A stretch of 64,000 nucleotides of DNA from Chryseobacterium fluminis (lineage in GTDB: Bacteria > Bacteroidota > Bacteroidia > Flavobacteriales > Weeksellaceae). The notes beneath the pieces were generated by a model. The model saw nothing but the letters and a program-made list of their open reading frames with translations. It was not told the origin of the DNA and made no database searches. Shown piece after piece: positions 9,465 through 17,625 of this stretch. The stretch covers positions 3,596,001 to 3,660,000 of the forward strand of contig NZ_CP111121.1 in NCBI RefSeq assembly GCF_026314945.1. Direction: 5' to 3'. The number at the start of each line of letters is the position of its first letter. Positions within the stretch are counted from its first letter, which is position 1. The position numbers and the translations under genes are program-made.

Positions 9465-10955
9465 ATGAAAAATCTAAAATTAGGAATTTCAGCATTGGCG
9501 CTTACTGTTGCCTCTACTGTTTTCGCACAGACTACCAACAATCCGTGGATGATCGGAGTTGGTGCTCATGCCGAAAACCATGTAGCAGCCCGTAATAGCT
9601 TCAGTAATACGTTCTCTGCTAAAAATTTAACGAAGAGCATGTTCAATATGAACAATTTCTCTATTACACCTCCATTATCTAAGTTAACCGTTGCAAGAAA
9701 CGTTGCTAAAGGTTTCGTTGTTGACTGGCAGACTACAGTAGGAAATGTTGAAAACAAAAGATTCAACATGGGTAAAGAGTTCTTCTTAATGACAGGTCTT
9801 GGTTTACAAGTTAAAGCAGCTGGTATTTTATGGAATGAAGAATCTTGGTTCGATCCATACTTGAGAGTTGGTGCAAACTACTTGAGACATGACTATACTT
9901 CACTTACTTTCCCTAGAGACAGTTACGATAATGGAAACGTTATTGAAAATGTTCCGAATGGAGAAGAAGGTAATGAAAATGGTAAAGCCAATTACTTTAC
10001 AGTGTCTACCGGTGCTGGTGTAAACTTCTGGTTAACTAAAAACTTCGGTTTAGGAGTACAGGGAGATTACGTATCTACGCCGGGTGATAAATCTACAATC
10101 GCTAACTTCTGGCAAGCTTCTGCTTCATTGAACTTCAGATTCGGAAACAGAGACAGAGATAAGGATGGTATTTTAGATAAAGACGATTTATGTCCTGATA
10201 CACCAGGTTTACCAGAATTCCAGGGATGTCCTGATACAGATGGTGATGGAGTTCCAGATAAAGACGATCAATGTCCAGACGTAGCTGGTCCGGTTGAAAA
10301 CAACGGTTGTCCTTGGCCAGATACAGATGGTGACGGTATTATCGACAAAGATGATGCTTGTCCTACAGTAGCAGGTCCTGCTGAAAACAACGGTTGTCCT
10401 TGGCCTGATACAGACGGTGATGGTATCTTAGATAAAGATGATGCTTGTCCTACAGTTCCAGGTGTACCTGAGTACAACGGATGTCCTCCTCCAAGAAAAC
10501 CAGACGTAGAAGTTGTTAACAAAACATTAAAAGATATCTTATTTGATTTCAACAAAGCTACAATCAAAGCGGAATCAAACGGTAAACTAGATACTGCTGC
10601 TCAAATTATTAAAGAAGCAGAAGAAACTAACTTCTTAGTAGTAGGTATGACCGATGCTAAAGGTTCTGCTGCTTATAACTTGAACTTATCAAGACAAAGA
10701 GCTGCTGCTGTAGTAGGTGCTTTAGAAGCTAGAGGTATCAACCCTAACACGCTTAAGTCTATCGGTATCGGTTCTCAGGAAGCAACTGTTCCTGCAAAAG
10801 CTTCTGATGCTGAAAGACAAGTTGACAGAAAAGTTATCGTAAGAGCAATCTCAGGTTCTGAGTGGGAAACTTACAAGAAAAATGACATGACTGTAGCTAA
10901 GCCTGCTGCTAAAAAAGCAGTTAAGAAAAAAGCTCCGGCTAAAAAAAGAAAATAA
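9465..10955 (+). CDS. OmpA family outer membrane protein with TSP3 repeats
   Basis: 496 aa. Signal peptide to ...STVFAQ (residue 22). An N-terminal beta-barrel extends to about 225. Four thrombospondin type 3 calcium-binding repeats (DxDxDGxxDxxDxCP, about 227-345) follow as a rigid linker, with near-identical repeats 2-4. The OmpA peptidoglycan-binding domain (about 360-470) begins DILFDFNKATI and includes NLNLSRQRAAAV and a DAERQVDRKV segment carrying the family Asp/Arg contact residues. The last 14 residues are strongly basic (KKAVKKKAPAKKRK), which is unusual for this family. It probably anchors the outer membrane to peptidoglycan. Codon use (many GCT, GGT, AAC) looks optimised for high expression. 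Confidence 0.93.
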   Translation: MKNLKLGISALALTVASTVFAQTTNNPWMIGVGAHAENHVAARNSFSNTFSAKNLTKSMFNMNNFSITPPLSKLTVARNVAKGFVVDWQTTVGNVENKRFNMGKEFFLMTGLGLQVKAAGILWNEESWFDPYLRVGANYLRHDYTSLTFPRDSYDNGNVIENVPNGEEGNENGKANYFTVSTGAGVNFWLTKNFGLGVQGDYVSTPGDKSTIANFWQASASLNFRFGNRDRDKDGILDKDDLCPDTPGLPEFQGCPDTDGDGVPDKDDQCPDVAGPVENNGCPWPDTDGDGIIDKDDACPTVAGPAENNGCPWPDTDGDGILDKDDACPTVPGVPEYNGCPPPRKPDVEVVNKTLKDILFDFNKATIKAESNGKLDTAAQIIKEAEETNFLVVGMTDAKGSAAYNLNLSRQRAAAVVGALEARGINPNTLKSIGIGSQEATVPAKASDAERQVDRKVIVRAISGSEWETYKKNDMTVAKPAAKKAVKKKAPAKKRK

Positions 10956-10975
10956 TTAATTTTTCTAAATAATAA

Positions 10976-11008
10976 ATACCTCCAATTTTTTTGGGGGTAT
11001 TTTTTTTT
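10976..11008 (+). terminator. intrinsic terminator of the OmpA-like gene
   Basis: ATACCTCCAA (10976-10985) pairs with TTGGGGGTAT (10991-11000) with one wobble, followed by eight T. Confidence 0.88.
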
Positions 11009-11022
11009 GAAGACTTTTTGAT

Positions 11023-11030
11023 TAATTTTG
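11023..11030 (+). promoter_or_regulatory. -7 promoter element of the YebC-family gene
   Basis: TAATTTTG matches TAnnTTTG exactly and lies 18 bases before the ATG, just after the OmpA terminator. Confidence 0.5.
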
Positions 11031-11048
11031 TTGAAATAAAAAAATAAA

Positions 11049-11789
11049 ATGGGAAGAGCATTTGAATATAGAAAAGCTTCTAAAATGGCCAGATGGGATA
11101 AAATGGCTAAAACCTTTTCTAAGATAGGTAAAGACATTGCCCTCGCTGTAAAAGCGGGTGGTACAGACCCGGAAGCAAATCCGGCTCTGAGAAGATGCAT
11201 CCAGAATGCTAAGGGTGCCAATATGCCGAAAGATAACGTAGAAAGAGCGATCAAGAAGGCGGGTGGTGCTGATGCGGAAAATTATGAAGAGATTACCTAT
11301 GAAGGTTACGGCCAGGGAGGTGTCGCATTTTTTGTGGAATGTACGACAAACAACCCAACGCGTACCGTTGCCAATGTAAGAGCGATCTTTAATAAGTTTG
11401 ACGGAAACCTCGGGAAAAACGGTGAACTGGCTTTTATCTTCGACAGAAAAGGAATCTTTACCATCGATTTAGCACAAATTAAAATGGACTGGGACGACTT
11501 TGAAATGGAAATGATAGACGGAGGCGCAGAAGATGTAGAAAAAGATGAAGAGGAAGTAATGATTACAACGGCTTTTGAAGATTTCGGATCCCTGTCCCAT
11601 AAGTTAGATGAGCTTAAAATCGAAGCGAAAAGTGCAGAACTTCAGAGAATTCCTAATAATTCAAAAGAGGTAAATGCAGATCAGTTTAAAGCAAATATGA
11701 AAATGCTTGAGCGTTTCGAAGATGATGATGATGTTCAGAATGTCTACCATAATATGGAAATCACGGAAGAGCTGATGAACTCTTTATAA
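11049..11789 (+). CDS. YebC/PmpR family protein
   Basis: 246 aa, typical length. The N-terminus MGRAFEYRKASKMARWDKMA and the segment GGTDPEANPALRRCIQNAKG are the hallmark of the family, followed by MPKDNVERAIKKA and YEGYGQGGVAFFVE. Members have been described as transcriptional regulators and more recently as translation factors that relieve ribosome stalling, so the exact role here is open. It is cytosolic. It precedes the phosphoesterase gene by 56 bases without an obvious terminator. Confidence 0.93.
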   Translation: MGRAFEYRKASKMARWDKMAKTFSKIGKDIALAVKAGGTDPEANPALRRCIQNAKGANMPKDNVERAIKKAGGADAENYEEITYEGYGQGGVAFFVECTTNNPTRTVANVRAIFNKFDGNLGKNGELAFIFDRKGIFTIDLAQIKMDWDDFEMEMIDGGAEDVEKDEEEVMITTAFEDFGSLSHKLDELKIEAKSAELQRIPNNSKEVNADQFKANMKMLERFEDDDDVQNVYHNMEITEELMNSL

Positions 11790-11845
11790 AAATAATATAA
11801 CATTCATATACAGTTAACTTTCAAGTACTTTCTTTGCATAAAACT

Positions 11846-12673
11846 ATGAAAAGAAATATTGAATTGGTTGTCATATCGGATGTTCATCTGGGAACTTATG
11901 GATGTAAGGCTAAAGAATTACTGAGATACCTCAATTCTATTCAGCCCAAAACTTTAGTTTTGAATGGAGATATTATTGATATCTGGCAGTTCAAAAAGTC
12001 TTACTTTCCTAAACCCCATCTGGAAGTGATCAAGAAGATCCTTTCCTTTGCTACAAAAAATACAGATGTCTACTATATTACCGGGAACCATGATGAGATG
12101 TTCCGGAAGTTCACCGATTTCGAACTGGGTAACCTTAAAGTCTGCAATAAAATCTGTCTGGATATTGACCATAAAAAAACCTGGATTTTTCACGGTGATG
12201 TTTTCGACGCCTCTGTTCAGCATTCCAAATGGATCGCTAAGCTCGGAGGAAAAGGCTATGATCTTCTCATTGTAATCAATAATATGGTTAACTGGTTTCT
12301 GGAGAAAATGGGTAAGGAAAAATATTCATTTTCAAAAAAAATTAAAAACAACGTCAAAAAAGCGGTTAAGTACATTGGTGACTTTGAGCTGACGGCTTCT
12401 GAACTGGCAATTGACAATCACTATGATTACGTTATTTGCGGACATATTCACCAGCCGCAGATCCGCCAGGTCACGAACAGAAAAGGATCATGTACCTATC
12501 TGAATTCCGGGGACTGGATCGAAAATCTTTCAGCATTAGAATATCATCATAAAGAATGGACTGTTTTTTATTATGACGAGCATAAACACATCCTGAAGGA
12601 CAATGAAACCGAAGAGATTCAGGATATCGATCATTCAGCACTTTTAAAATTAGTAACCAATTTTACAGAATGA
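11846..12673 (+). CDS. calcineurin-like metallophosphoesterase, LpxH-related
   Basis: 275 aa from the ATG at 11846; an in-frame TTG at 11834 only adds four residues. Dinuclear-metal motifs are complete: ISDVHLGT (D-x-H), NGDIIDIW (GDxxD), GNHDEMF (GNHD), FHGDVFD and ICGHIHQPQI (GHxH). The arrangement resembles UDP-2,3-diacylglucosamine pyrophosphatases of lipid A synthesis, a common annotation for this family in Bacteroidetes, but substrate identity is not proven. Its stop overlaps the start of the next gene by 4 bases (ATGA), so the two are translationally coupled. Confidence 0.82.
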   Translation: MKRNIELVVISDVHLGTYGCKAKELLRYLNSIQPKTLVLNGDIIDIWQFKKSYFPKPHLEVIKKILSFATKNTDVYYITGNHDEMFRKFTDFELGNLKVCNKICLDIDHKKTWIFHGDVFDASVQHSKWIAKLGGKGYDLLIVINNMVNWFLEKMGKEKYSFSKKIKNNVKKAVKYIGDFELTASELAIDNHYDYVICGHIHQPQIRQVTNRKGSCTYLNSGDWIENLSALEYHHKEWTVFYYDEHKHILKDNETEEIQDIDHSALLKLVTNFTE

Positions 12674-13641
12674 AAATCTTATACGCATTCCAGGGAACCG
12701 GAAACGGACATGTGGCAAGAGCTCAGGAAATCGTTCCCATTCTTAAAAAGCATGCATCCGTCGATACGTTGATCAGTGGACATCAATCGCAGTTAAAAGC
12801 CGATTTTGACGTTAATTTTCAACATAAAGGTATTTCCCTGCTTTATAACAAAACAGGCGGTTTATCCTATCGGAAAACACTTATTGATAATAATTTCTAT
12901 CAGGCTTTCAAAACGATCAGGGAAATCGAACTATCACAATATGATCTGATCATTAATGACTATGAGCCAATAACGGGATGGGCCTGTAAATGGAAGAAGT
13001 ATCCGATGATTGAGTTAAGCCATCAGGCAGCAATGTTATTTAAAGAAACGCCGAAACCTGAAAAAAAAGACGTTTTTGGAGAACTCGTGCTAAAATATTA
13101 TGTTCCGAGTGACAGAAAAATAGGGTTTCACTTTGAAAGTTACCATCCGCAGATCAAAAAACCGGTGATCAGAAGAAAAATCCGAAATCTCAATCCGGAT
13201 AAAAAAGGGTTTTATCTGGTTTATCTCCCAAGCTTTTCTGACGCTAATATTATTAAAATTCTAAAACAGATTCCTGTGGAATGGAAAATATTTTCCAAGC
13301 ACAGTACATTACAGTTCAGGGATCAAAATGTCGAAATATTTCCAATAGGCGAAACTGAATATTTAAAATCTTTTGAAAACTGTGACGGTGTTCTCTGCAA
13401 TGCAGGATTTGAGAGCCCGGCGGAAGCCCTTTTCATGGATAAGAAATTATTTGTTATTCCCATACACCATCAGTACGAGCAGGAATGTAATGCCTGCGCA
13501 CTGGATAAGATGGGAATACCCAATTCCAAAATTCTGAAATTGGAAGAAATAGAAGAGTGGGTAGCTTCTGATTTTCAACTGAAAGTAAACTACCCCGATA
13601 ACATTGAGGATATTTTAATCAATGAAGTATTAATTTTTTAG
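12670..13641 (+). CDS. MurG-like glycosyltransferase family protein
   Basis: 323 aa. The N-terminal motif AFQGTGNGHVARAQEIV is the GNGHxxRA loop of GT-B enzymes that act on lipid-linked or nucleotide-sugar substrates (MurG/GT28-like; Pfam Glyco_trans_1_3 type). The C-terminal half contains CDGVLCNAGFESPAEAL, the expected nucleotide-sugar binding region, and IPIHHQYEQECNA. No membrane span is seen; it is probably peripheral on the inner membrane. Coupling to an LpxH-like phosphoesterase suggests a joint role in an envelope glycolipid or an undecaprenyl/lipid A-like modification (inference). Its last 12 bases overlap the convergent acetyltransferase gene. Confidence 0.8.
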   Translation: MKILYAFQGTGNGHVARAQEIVPILKKHASVDTLISGHQSQLKADFDVNFQHKGISLLYNKTGGLSYRKTLIDNNFYQAFKTIREIELSQYDLIINDYEPITGWACKWKKYPMIELSHQAAMLFKETPKPEKKDVFGELVLKYYVPSDRKIGFHFESYHPQIKKPVIRRKIRNLNPDKKGFYLVYLPSFSDANIIKILKQIPVEWKIFSKHSTLQFRDQNVEIFPIGETEYLKSFENCDGVLCNAGFESPAEALFMDKKLFVIPIHHQYEQECNACALDKMGIPNSKILKLEEIEEWVASDFQLKVNYPDNIEDILINEVLIF

Positions 13642-13920
13642 GAAGACATCTTCTACATCATTCATCCTATTCATTACCGCTCTGGCATATGAGCAGTGCG
13701 GATATACTTTCCAGTTATTTTCCCGGGCAAATTTAATAGCTTCTTCCACCAGATATTTACCCATACCGCGACCTTCAAATTCAGGATGAACCAAAACAAA
13801 TGAAATGATAAATTTATGATCTTCCGGAAAGACTGTATAGGTTAATCTGCCGATTTCTTTAATTTCATTATTCAGAGTAATGACACCACCGTTTCCTGAC
13901 TGATTGTTTTCGAATCTCAT
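13630..13920 (-). CDS. small GNAT-fold N-acetyltransferase (YidJ/Gtn10-like)
   Basis: 96 aa. Contains the acetyl-CoA binding loop HPEFEGRGMGKYLVEEAIKFAREN (consensus Q/RxxGxG/A) followed by KVYPHCSYA. The short length and this pattern match the compact PF14542 subclass of GNAT proteins. The substrate is unknown. The stop lies inside the 3' end of the glycosyltransferase gene on the other strand (12-base convergent overlap). Confidence 0.85.
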   Translation of the reverse strand: MRFENNQSGNGGVITLNNEIKEIGRLTYTVFPEDHKFIISFVLVHPEFEGRGMGKYLVEEAIKFARENNWKVYPHCSYARAVMNRMNDVEDVFLKN

Positions 13921-14113
13921 AATTAAGTTTTAATCCTCAGTAAAATACAAAAACCGCACCGCTTGTATTTTTACTTACAGGAAAATTTTCACCTGGTTCT
14001 GAATGAAGGAGCCTGTTTTCGGAGTATTAATTTTGTAAATCTTACGTGAATAGACTAAGAAAAATATAATGAGTATGAGCTCTATCGGCTCCCTTTCAGC
14101 TAAGCCTCAAAAG

Positions 14114-14863
14114 CTAGTGATCTTTTCCTGTGTAATAATTATAATCCTTGATAACGGTTCCGATAAATTGTCTTTCAGTTATTTTTGTTGCATCAACTTC
14201 CAGTTTTAAAATGCTTTTAATTTTATCAGAAAGTTTAGTGATGACCTGCCTGTCATCCTGTTGCAAAGCTTTGGTATAATTTTCTTTGATAATCCTCATA
14301 TCATTATCACTTAAAGCTATAACCTGCGGAAAAGAAGGAATATAATCTTCTTTAATATTTTCTAAAATGGTATGCGAAATGTCAATACTGTTTTTTAAAG
14401 AAATGACGGCCGTGCCCGAAGCGATATCTCCCAGACGCTGATTGTTTTTTGAAACAATCATGGAAATCAAACCGATCACTCCTGCAAAAGAAGTATCGAT
14501 CAATCTGAAAAACCAGCGGACAAGATAATCACCAAAATTTGCCTGGTAGCCGTCGATCTTTACCACCCTTATTTTCATCACCTTTTTTCCGGGAGTCTGC
14601 CCTTCCATTAAGCTTTCCAGAACGACGGGATAAATGAAAACCGGAAAAAGCAGAATGATATAGACCGCCCTTACAGACCATTGATCCAGTCCATTTAAAA
14701 TATATTCTAAGTTCAATACATTAAAGAAAATATAAAATACCGACACTCCGTAAGCCACCTTGATCAGAAGATCGATAATAAAGGCAAGCATTCTTTCTCC
14801 AACACCGGCAATGGTGAAATTAATATTTACATTTTGTGAAGTATTTATCGCAATCTGAGACAT
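14114..14863 (-). CDS. RDD family membrane protein
   Basis: 249 aa. The N-terminal half carries the RDD signature: AGVGERMLAFIIDLLIK with the R/D pair, then transmembrane segments at about 35-55 and 65-85, then EGQTPGKKVMKIRVV (the conserved TxGK motif) and RWFFRLIDTSF. The C-terminal 80 residues are soluble and charged, extra to the basic RDD domain. RDD proteins are inner-membrane proteins of unclear role, some linked to transport. The start at 14863 is only 27 bases from the divergent SpoIIM-like gene start, so the two promoters must overlap and regulation is probably shared. Confidence 0.88.
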   Translation of the reverse strand: MSQIAINTSQNVNINFTIAGVGERMLAFIIDLLIKVAYGVSVFYIFFNVLNLEYILNGLDQWSVRAVYIILLFPVFIYPVVLESLMEGQTPGKKVMKIRVVKIDGYQANFGDYLVRWFFRLIDTSFAGVIGLISMIVSKNNQRLGDIASGTAVISLKNSIDISHTILENIKEDYIPSFPQVIALSDNDMRIIKENYTKALQQDDRQVITKLSDKIKSILKLEVDATKITERQFIGTVIKDYNYYTGKDH

Positions 14864-14890
14864 ATTTTTTATTATTTTAGCCTAATCATT

Positions 14891-15874
14891 ATGAGAGAGG
14901 TCTATTTCATTAAACAAAATAAAGAAAAATGGTTGGGAATTGAACAGGTTATTCAGGGGAAAATAAAAAAAAATCCCGATGACCTGTCTTCGCTGTACAT
15001 TAACCTGATCAACGATCTCTCTTTTGCGCAAACGTATTATCCCAAAAGTAATACTACGGTCTATCTCAATCATCTTTCTTCACAGATTTTTCAGAAAATT
15101 TACAAAACGAAGAGAGTAGAAGAGAACAGGCTGCTGTATTTTTTTAAGACAGAGGTTCCGTTACTGGTGTTCGAATACAGAAGATTTCTGATGTACGCCT
15201 TCCTGTTTTTCGCATTATTTACTTCGATAGGAGTGCTTTCAGCGATCTATGATAAAGATTTTGCCAATATCATTCTAGGCGAAAGCTATGTTAATGAAAC
15301 CATTGAAAATATTAAAAAAGGAAATGCTGTCGGGGTATATCAGAGCGGTTCGACATGGGGCAGCACGATAGGTATTATTTTTAATAATATCGGTGTCGGA
15401 GCAAGACTGTATGTATATGGAATTTTCGGAGGGGTCGGTACTTTATTTACCCTGTTATCCAATAGCGTGATGCTGGGATCCTTTCAGTATTTTTTCTATG
15501 ATTACGGTGCATTAAAAGAAAGTGCAAGGGGAATCTGGCTTCATGGTGTCTTCGAAATTTTTTCGATGGTAGTCGAAGCAATGTGCGGATTAATTTTGGG
15601 GGCTTCTATCTTGTTTCCAAAAACCCTGTCAAGATTTCATTCTTTTAAAAACGGATTTAAAGATTCCTTTAAAATATTCTTAAGTACCATTCCATTTACG
15701 GTCTGTGCGGGGATCATTGAGGGATATGTAACAAGACATGCCTTGAAAATGCCGTTAATGCTGAACCTGATTATTATTTTCGGTTCTCTTTTTATCATTG
15801 GATTTTACTATCTTGTATATCCGTCCATGGTCAGTAAAAAAATAAATAACCAAATCAATGATACAGTTTTATAA
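14891..15874 (+). CDS. stage II sporulation protein M-like (DUF95) membrane protein
   Basis: 327 aa. A soluble N-terminal stretch (1-90) is followed by about six hydrophobic segments (about 100-120, 165-195, 200-220, 225-245, 265-285, 295-315). The central YGIFGGVGTLFTLLSNSVMLGSF and the later HGVFEIFSMVVEA motif are those of the SpoIIM/DUF95 family. The organism is not a spore former; family members in Bacteroidetes occur in RDD-DUF4129-MoxR-DUF58 loci, as here. It is first gene of the operon and overlaps the next ORF by 17 bases. Confidence 0.83.
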   Translation: MREVYFIKQNKEKWLGIEQVIQGKIKKNPDDLSSLYINLINDLSFAQTYYPKSNTTVYLNHLSSQIFQKIYKTKRVEENRLLYFFKTEVPLLVFEYRRFLMYAFLFFALFTSIGVLSAIYDKDFANIILGESYVNETIENIKKGNAVGVYQSGSTWGSTIGIIFNNIGVGARLYVYGIFGGVGTLFTLLSNSVMLGSFQYFFYDYGALKESARGIWLHGVFEIFSMVVEAMCGLILGASILFPKTLSRFHSFKNGFKDSFKIFLSTIPFTVCAGIIEGYVTRHALKMPLMLNLIIIFGSLFIIGFYYLVYPSMVSKKINNQINDTVL

Positions 15875-16820
15875 AAAAAGAGATTTCGGTACTTTTATAA
15901 GTGATACATTCAATTTCTTTAAATTATACGGAAAGAATTATTTTAAAAGCTATATTTTAATCAATGGCTTGCTTTTGATTTTACTGGTGGTCGTCGGAAT
16001 CTTTGGATTTAAAGAACTCTTCGGCCAGGCTTTTGGCTCCAATCTGAATGGGAATGCTTATTATTTTGAGGAGTATTTTCAAAATAATCTGGGCATGCTT
16101 TTCATTACAGGAATGCTGATGTTTTTACTTTATTCAGCATTAATGGTTATTAATTTTCTGTTTCCGGTGTTTTATACCAAAAGAGTCTCGGCAGGAGAAA
16201 TAAATATTAAAACAGATGAGATTCTGGGTGATTTTAAGCGGAATGCAGGGAAGATCTTTAAGCTCTATTTAGGGCTGACTTTTCTGGTAATGCCTGCTTC
16301 CCTCTTTATTTTCGGAATTTCATATATTTTAATTTTTGTCCTGATAGGATTAGTGATTCTTCTTTTTGTCACTCCTACATTATTTAACGTCATTACTTTT
16401 CTGAGCTATGACTATTTTAGCAGCCGCCGCAGATTTTTTGAAAGTTTAAGTTATGCGGTACGGTCACAATTCTCTTATCCGAATGGACGGGAAGACTCTC
16501 CTTACTGGAAATACTGGAGTTCTACGCTTATTTTGGGCATCATTTATTATATCATCAATCTGATATTTACATTTGTGCCGATGCTGCTGTTTTACGGTTC
16601 ATTGTTTACAAATCCGTCCGATGGAAATTTTGAACAGAATCCGTTTTCAGGAACTTTAGGAATCGCCGTGTTTATTGTGTACGGAATCTCGGCCCTGGTT
16701 TCATTTTTAATGATGAATTTATTATATATCAATTCAGGATTAATGTACTACGACAGCAGAACAGATCTTCATCAGAAGGTAGAACTTGAAGAAATAGAAA
16801 AGATCGGTATTAATGAATAA
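15858..16820 (+). CDS. polytopic membrane protein, unknown function
   Basis: 320 aa, not a named family that I recognise with certainty. Five to six hydrophobic segments are visible (about 28-50, 80-105, 135-160, 160-180, 220-250, 265-290). Aromatic-rich soluble parts separate them. The start at 15858 overlaps the SpoIIM-like gene by 17 bases and the stop overlaps the DUF4129 gene by 8, so it is firmly part of the operon. Position suggests a membrane component of the MoxR/DUF58 system. Confidence 0.75.
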   Translation: MIQFYKKRDFGTFISDTFNFFKLYGKNYFKSYILINGLLLILLVVVGIFGFKELFGQAFGSNLNGNAYYFEEYFQNNLGMLFITGMLMFLLYSALMVINFLFPVFYTKRVSAGEINIKTDEILGDFKRNAGKIFKLYLGLTFLVMPASLFIFGISYILIFVLIGLVILLFVTPTLFNVITFLSYDYFSSRRRFFESLSYAVRSQFSYPNGREDSPYWKYWSSTLILGIIYYIINLIFTFVPMLLFYGSLFTNPSDGNFEQNPFSGTLGIAVFIVYGISALVSFLMMNLLYINSGLMYYDSRTDLHQKVELEEIEKIGINE

Positions 16821-17613
16821 AATTCTTTTTTTCCTGCTGGTTTTATTTTTCACTCAGAACGGATATGCTCAAAGTGATACAGAACCGGTGTTGCCGGCCT
16901 CTGAAGCCTATACGGATTCATTGGGATTGTCGCATTATGCAAATATGCTGCGTGCGGATTCTGTATTGCTGAAAAAGCCTGTATCTGAAAATCAGATCTA
17001 TCCCAAAAAATTTAAAGAAAATCTTCAGTCACGATACAGAGGGAATGAATTTGATTATTCAACATCAAAACCCAGAGAGTCGTTCGGGCAGAAACTGATG
17101 CGAAAGGTGGCAAAGATACTGGAGAGTATCTTCGGTAAGACAGCGTTCAGCTCTTCAGCGAAAGGTGCTGAAATTCTGATCCGTCTTTTTGCCATAGTCC
17201 TTGTCGGCTTTCTTTTATATATTATCGTTAAATTTCTTCTGGGTAAAGACGGAAATTTTATTTTTGGCAAGAAGAATAAAAAATTAGATATTGCTGAAGA
17301 AGAGCTGCACGAAAATATTCACGAGATCAATTTTCCGGAGAGCATCCTGATATTTGAAAAATCACATGATTACCGTTCTGCGGTCCGGTATCAGTTTTTA
17401 TATGTCTTAAAAAAACTCAGCGACAAAAAAATGATCAGCTGGAATCCTGAGAAAACCAATAAAGATTATGAAAAAGAATTAAAATCTGCACCTCTCAAAA
17501 GTGATTTCTCCGCCCTTTCTTATATTTTCGAGTATGTATGGTATGGAGAATTCAGTATCGATGAAGAAAATTATCTGAAATTCAAAACCCAGTATCAGTC
17601 ATTTAAACCGTAA
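16813..17613 (+). CDS. DUF4129 domain-containing membrane protein
   Basis: 266 aa. Signal peptide MNKILFFLLVLFFTQNGYAQ, an extracytoplasmic segment, one transmembrane helix (about 118-142, FAIVLVGFLLYIIVKFLL), and a C-terminal DUF4129 domain on the cytoplasmic side. The DUF4129 signature is the SHDYRSAVRYQFLYVLKKLSD helix followed by TNKDYEKEL and YIFEYVWYGEF. The domain is a recurrent partner of MoxR ATPases and DUF58 proteins. It overlaps the upstream gene by 8 bases and is 12 bases from the next. Confidence 0.83.
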   Translation: MNKILFFLLVLFFTQNGYAQSDTEPVLPASEAYTDSLGLSHYANMLRADSVLLKKPVSENQIYPKKFKENLQSRYRGNEFDYSTSKPRESFGQKLMRKVAKILESIFGKTAFSSSAKGAEILIRLFAIVLVGFLLYIIVKFLLGKDGNFIFGKKNKKLDIAEEELHENIHEINFPESILIFEKSHDYRSAVRYQFLYVLKKLSDKKMISWNPEKTNKDYEKELKSAPLKSDFSALSYIFEYVWYGEFSIDEENYLKFKTQYQSFKP

Positions 17614-17625
17614 TTACCTCTTACC

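Noticed and set aside
10161..10480. Possible tandem DNA repeat array or CRISPR-like structure at the near-identical 100-base units
   Set aside because: They are in-frame TSP3 protein repeats with no spacers or direct-repeat pattern of a CRISPR.
10268..10567. Minus-strand open frame antisense to the TSP3 repeats
   Set aside because: It arises from the repeated GAT/GAC codons of the TSP3 region; no homology or start signal.
13921..14113. Possible tRNA or small RNA in the gap between the acetyltransferase and RDD genes
   Set aside because: No cloverleaf, T-loop motif or strong hairpin could be found.
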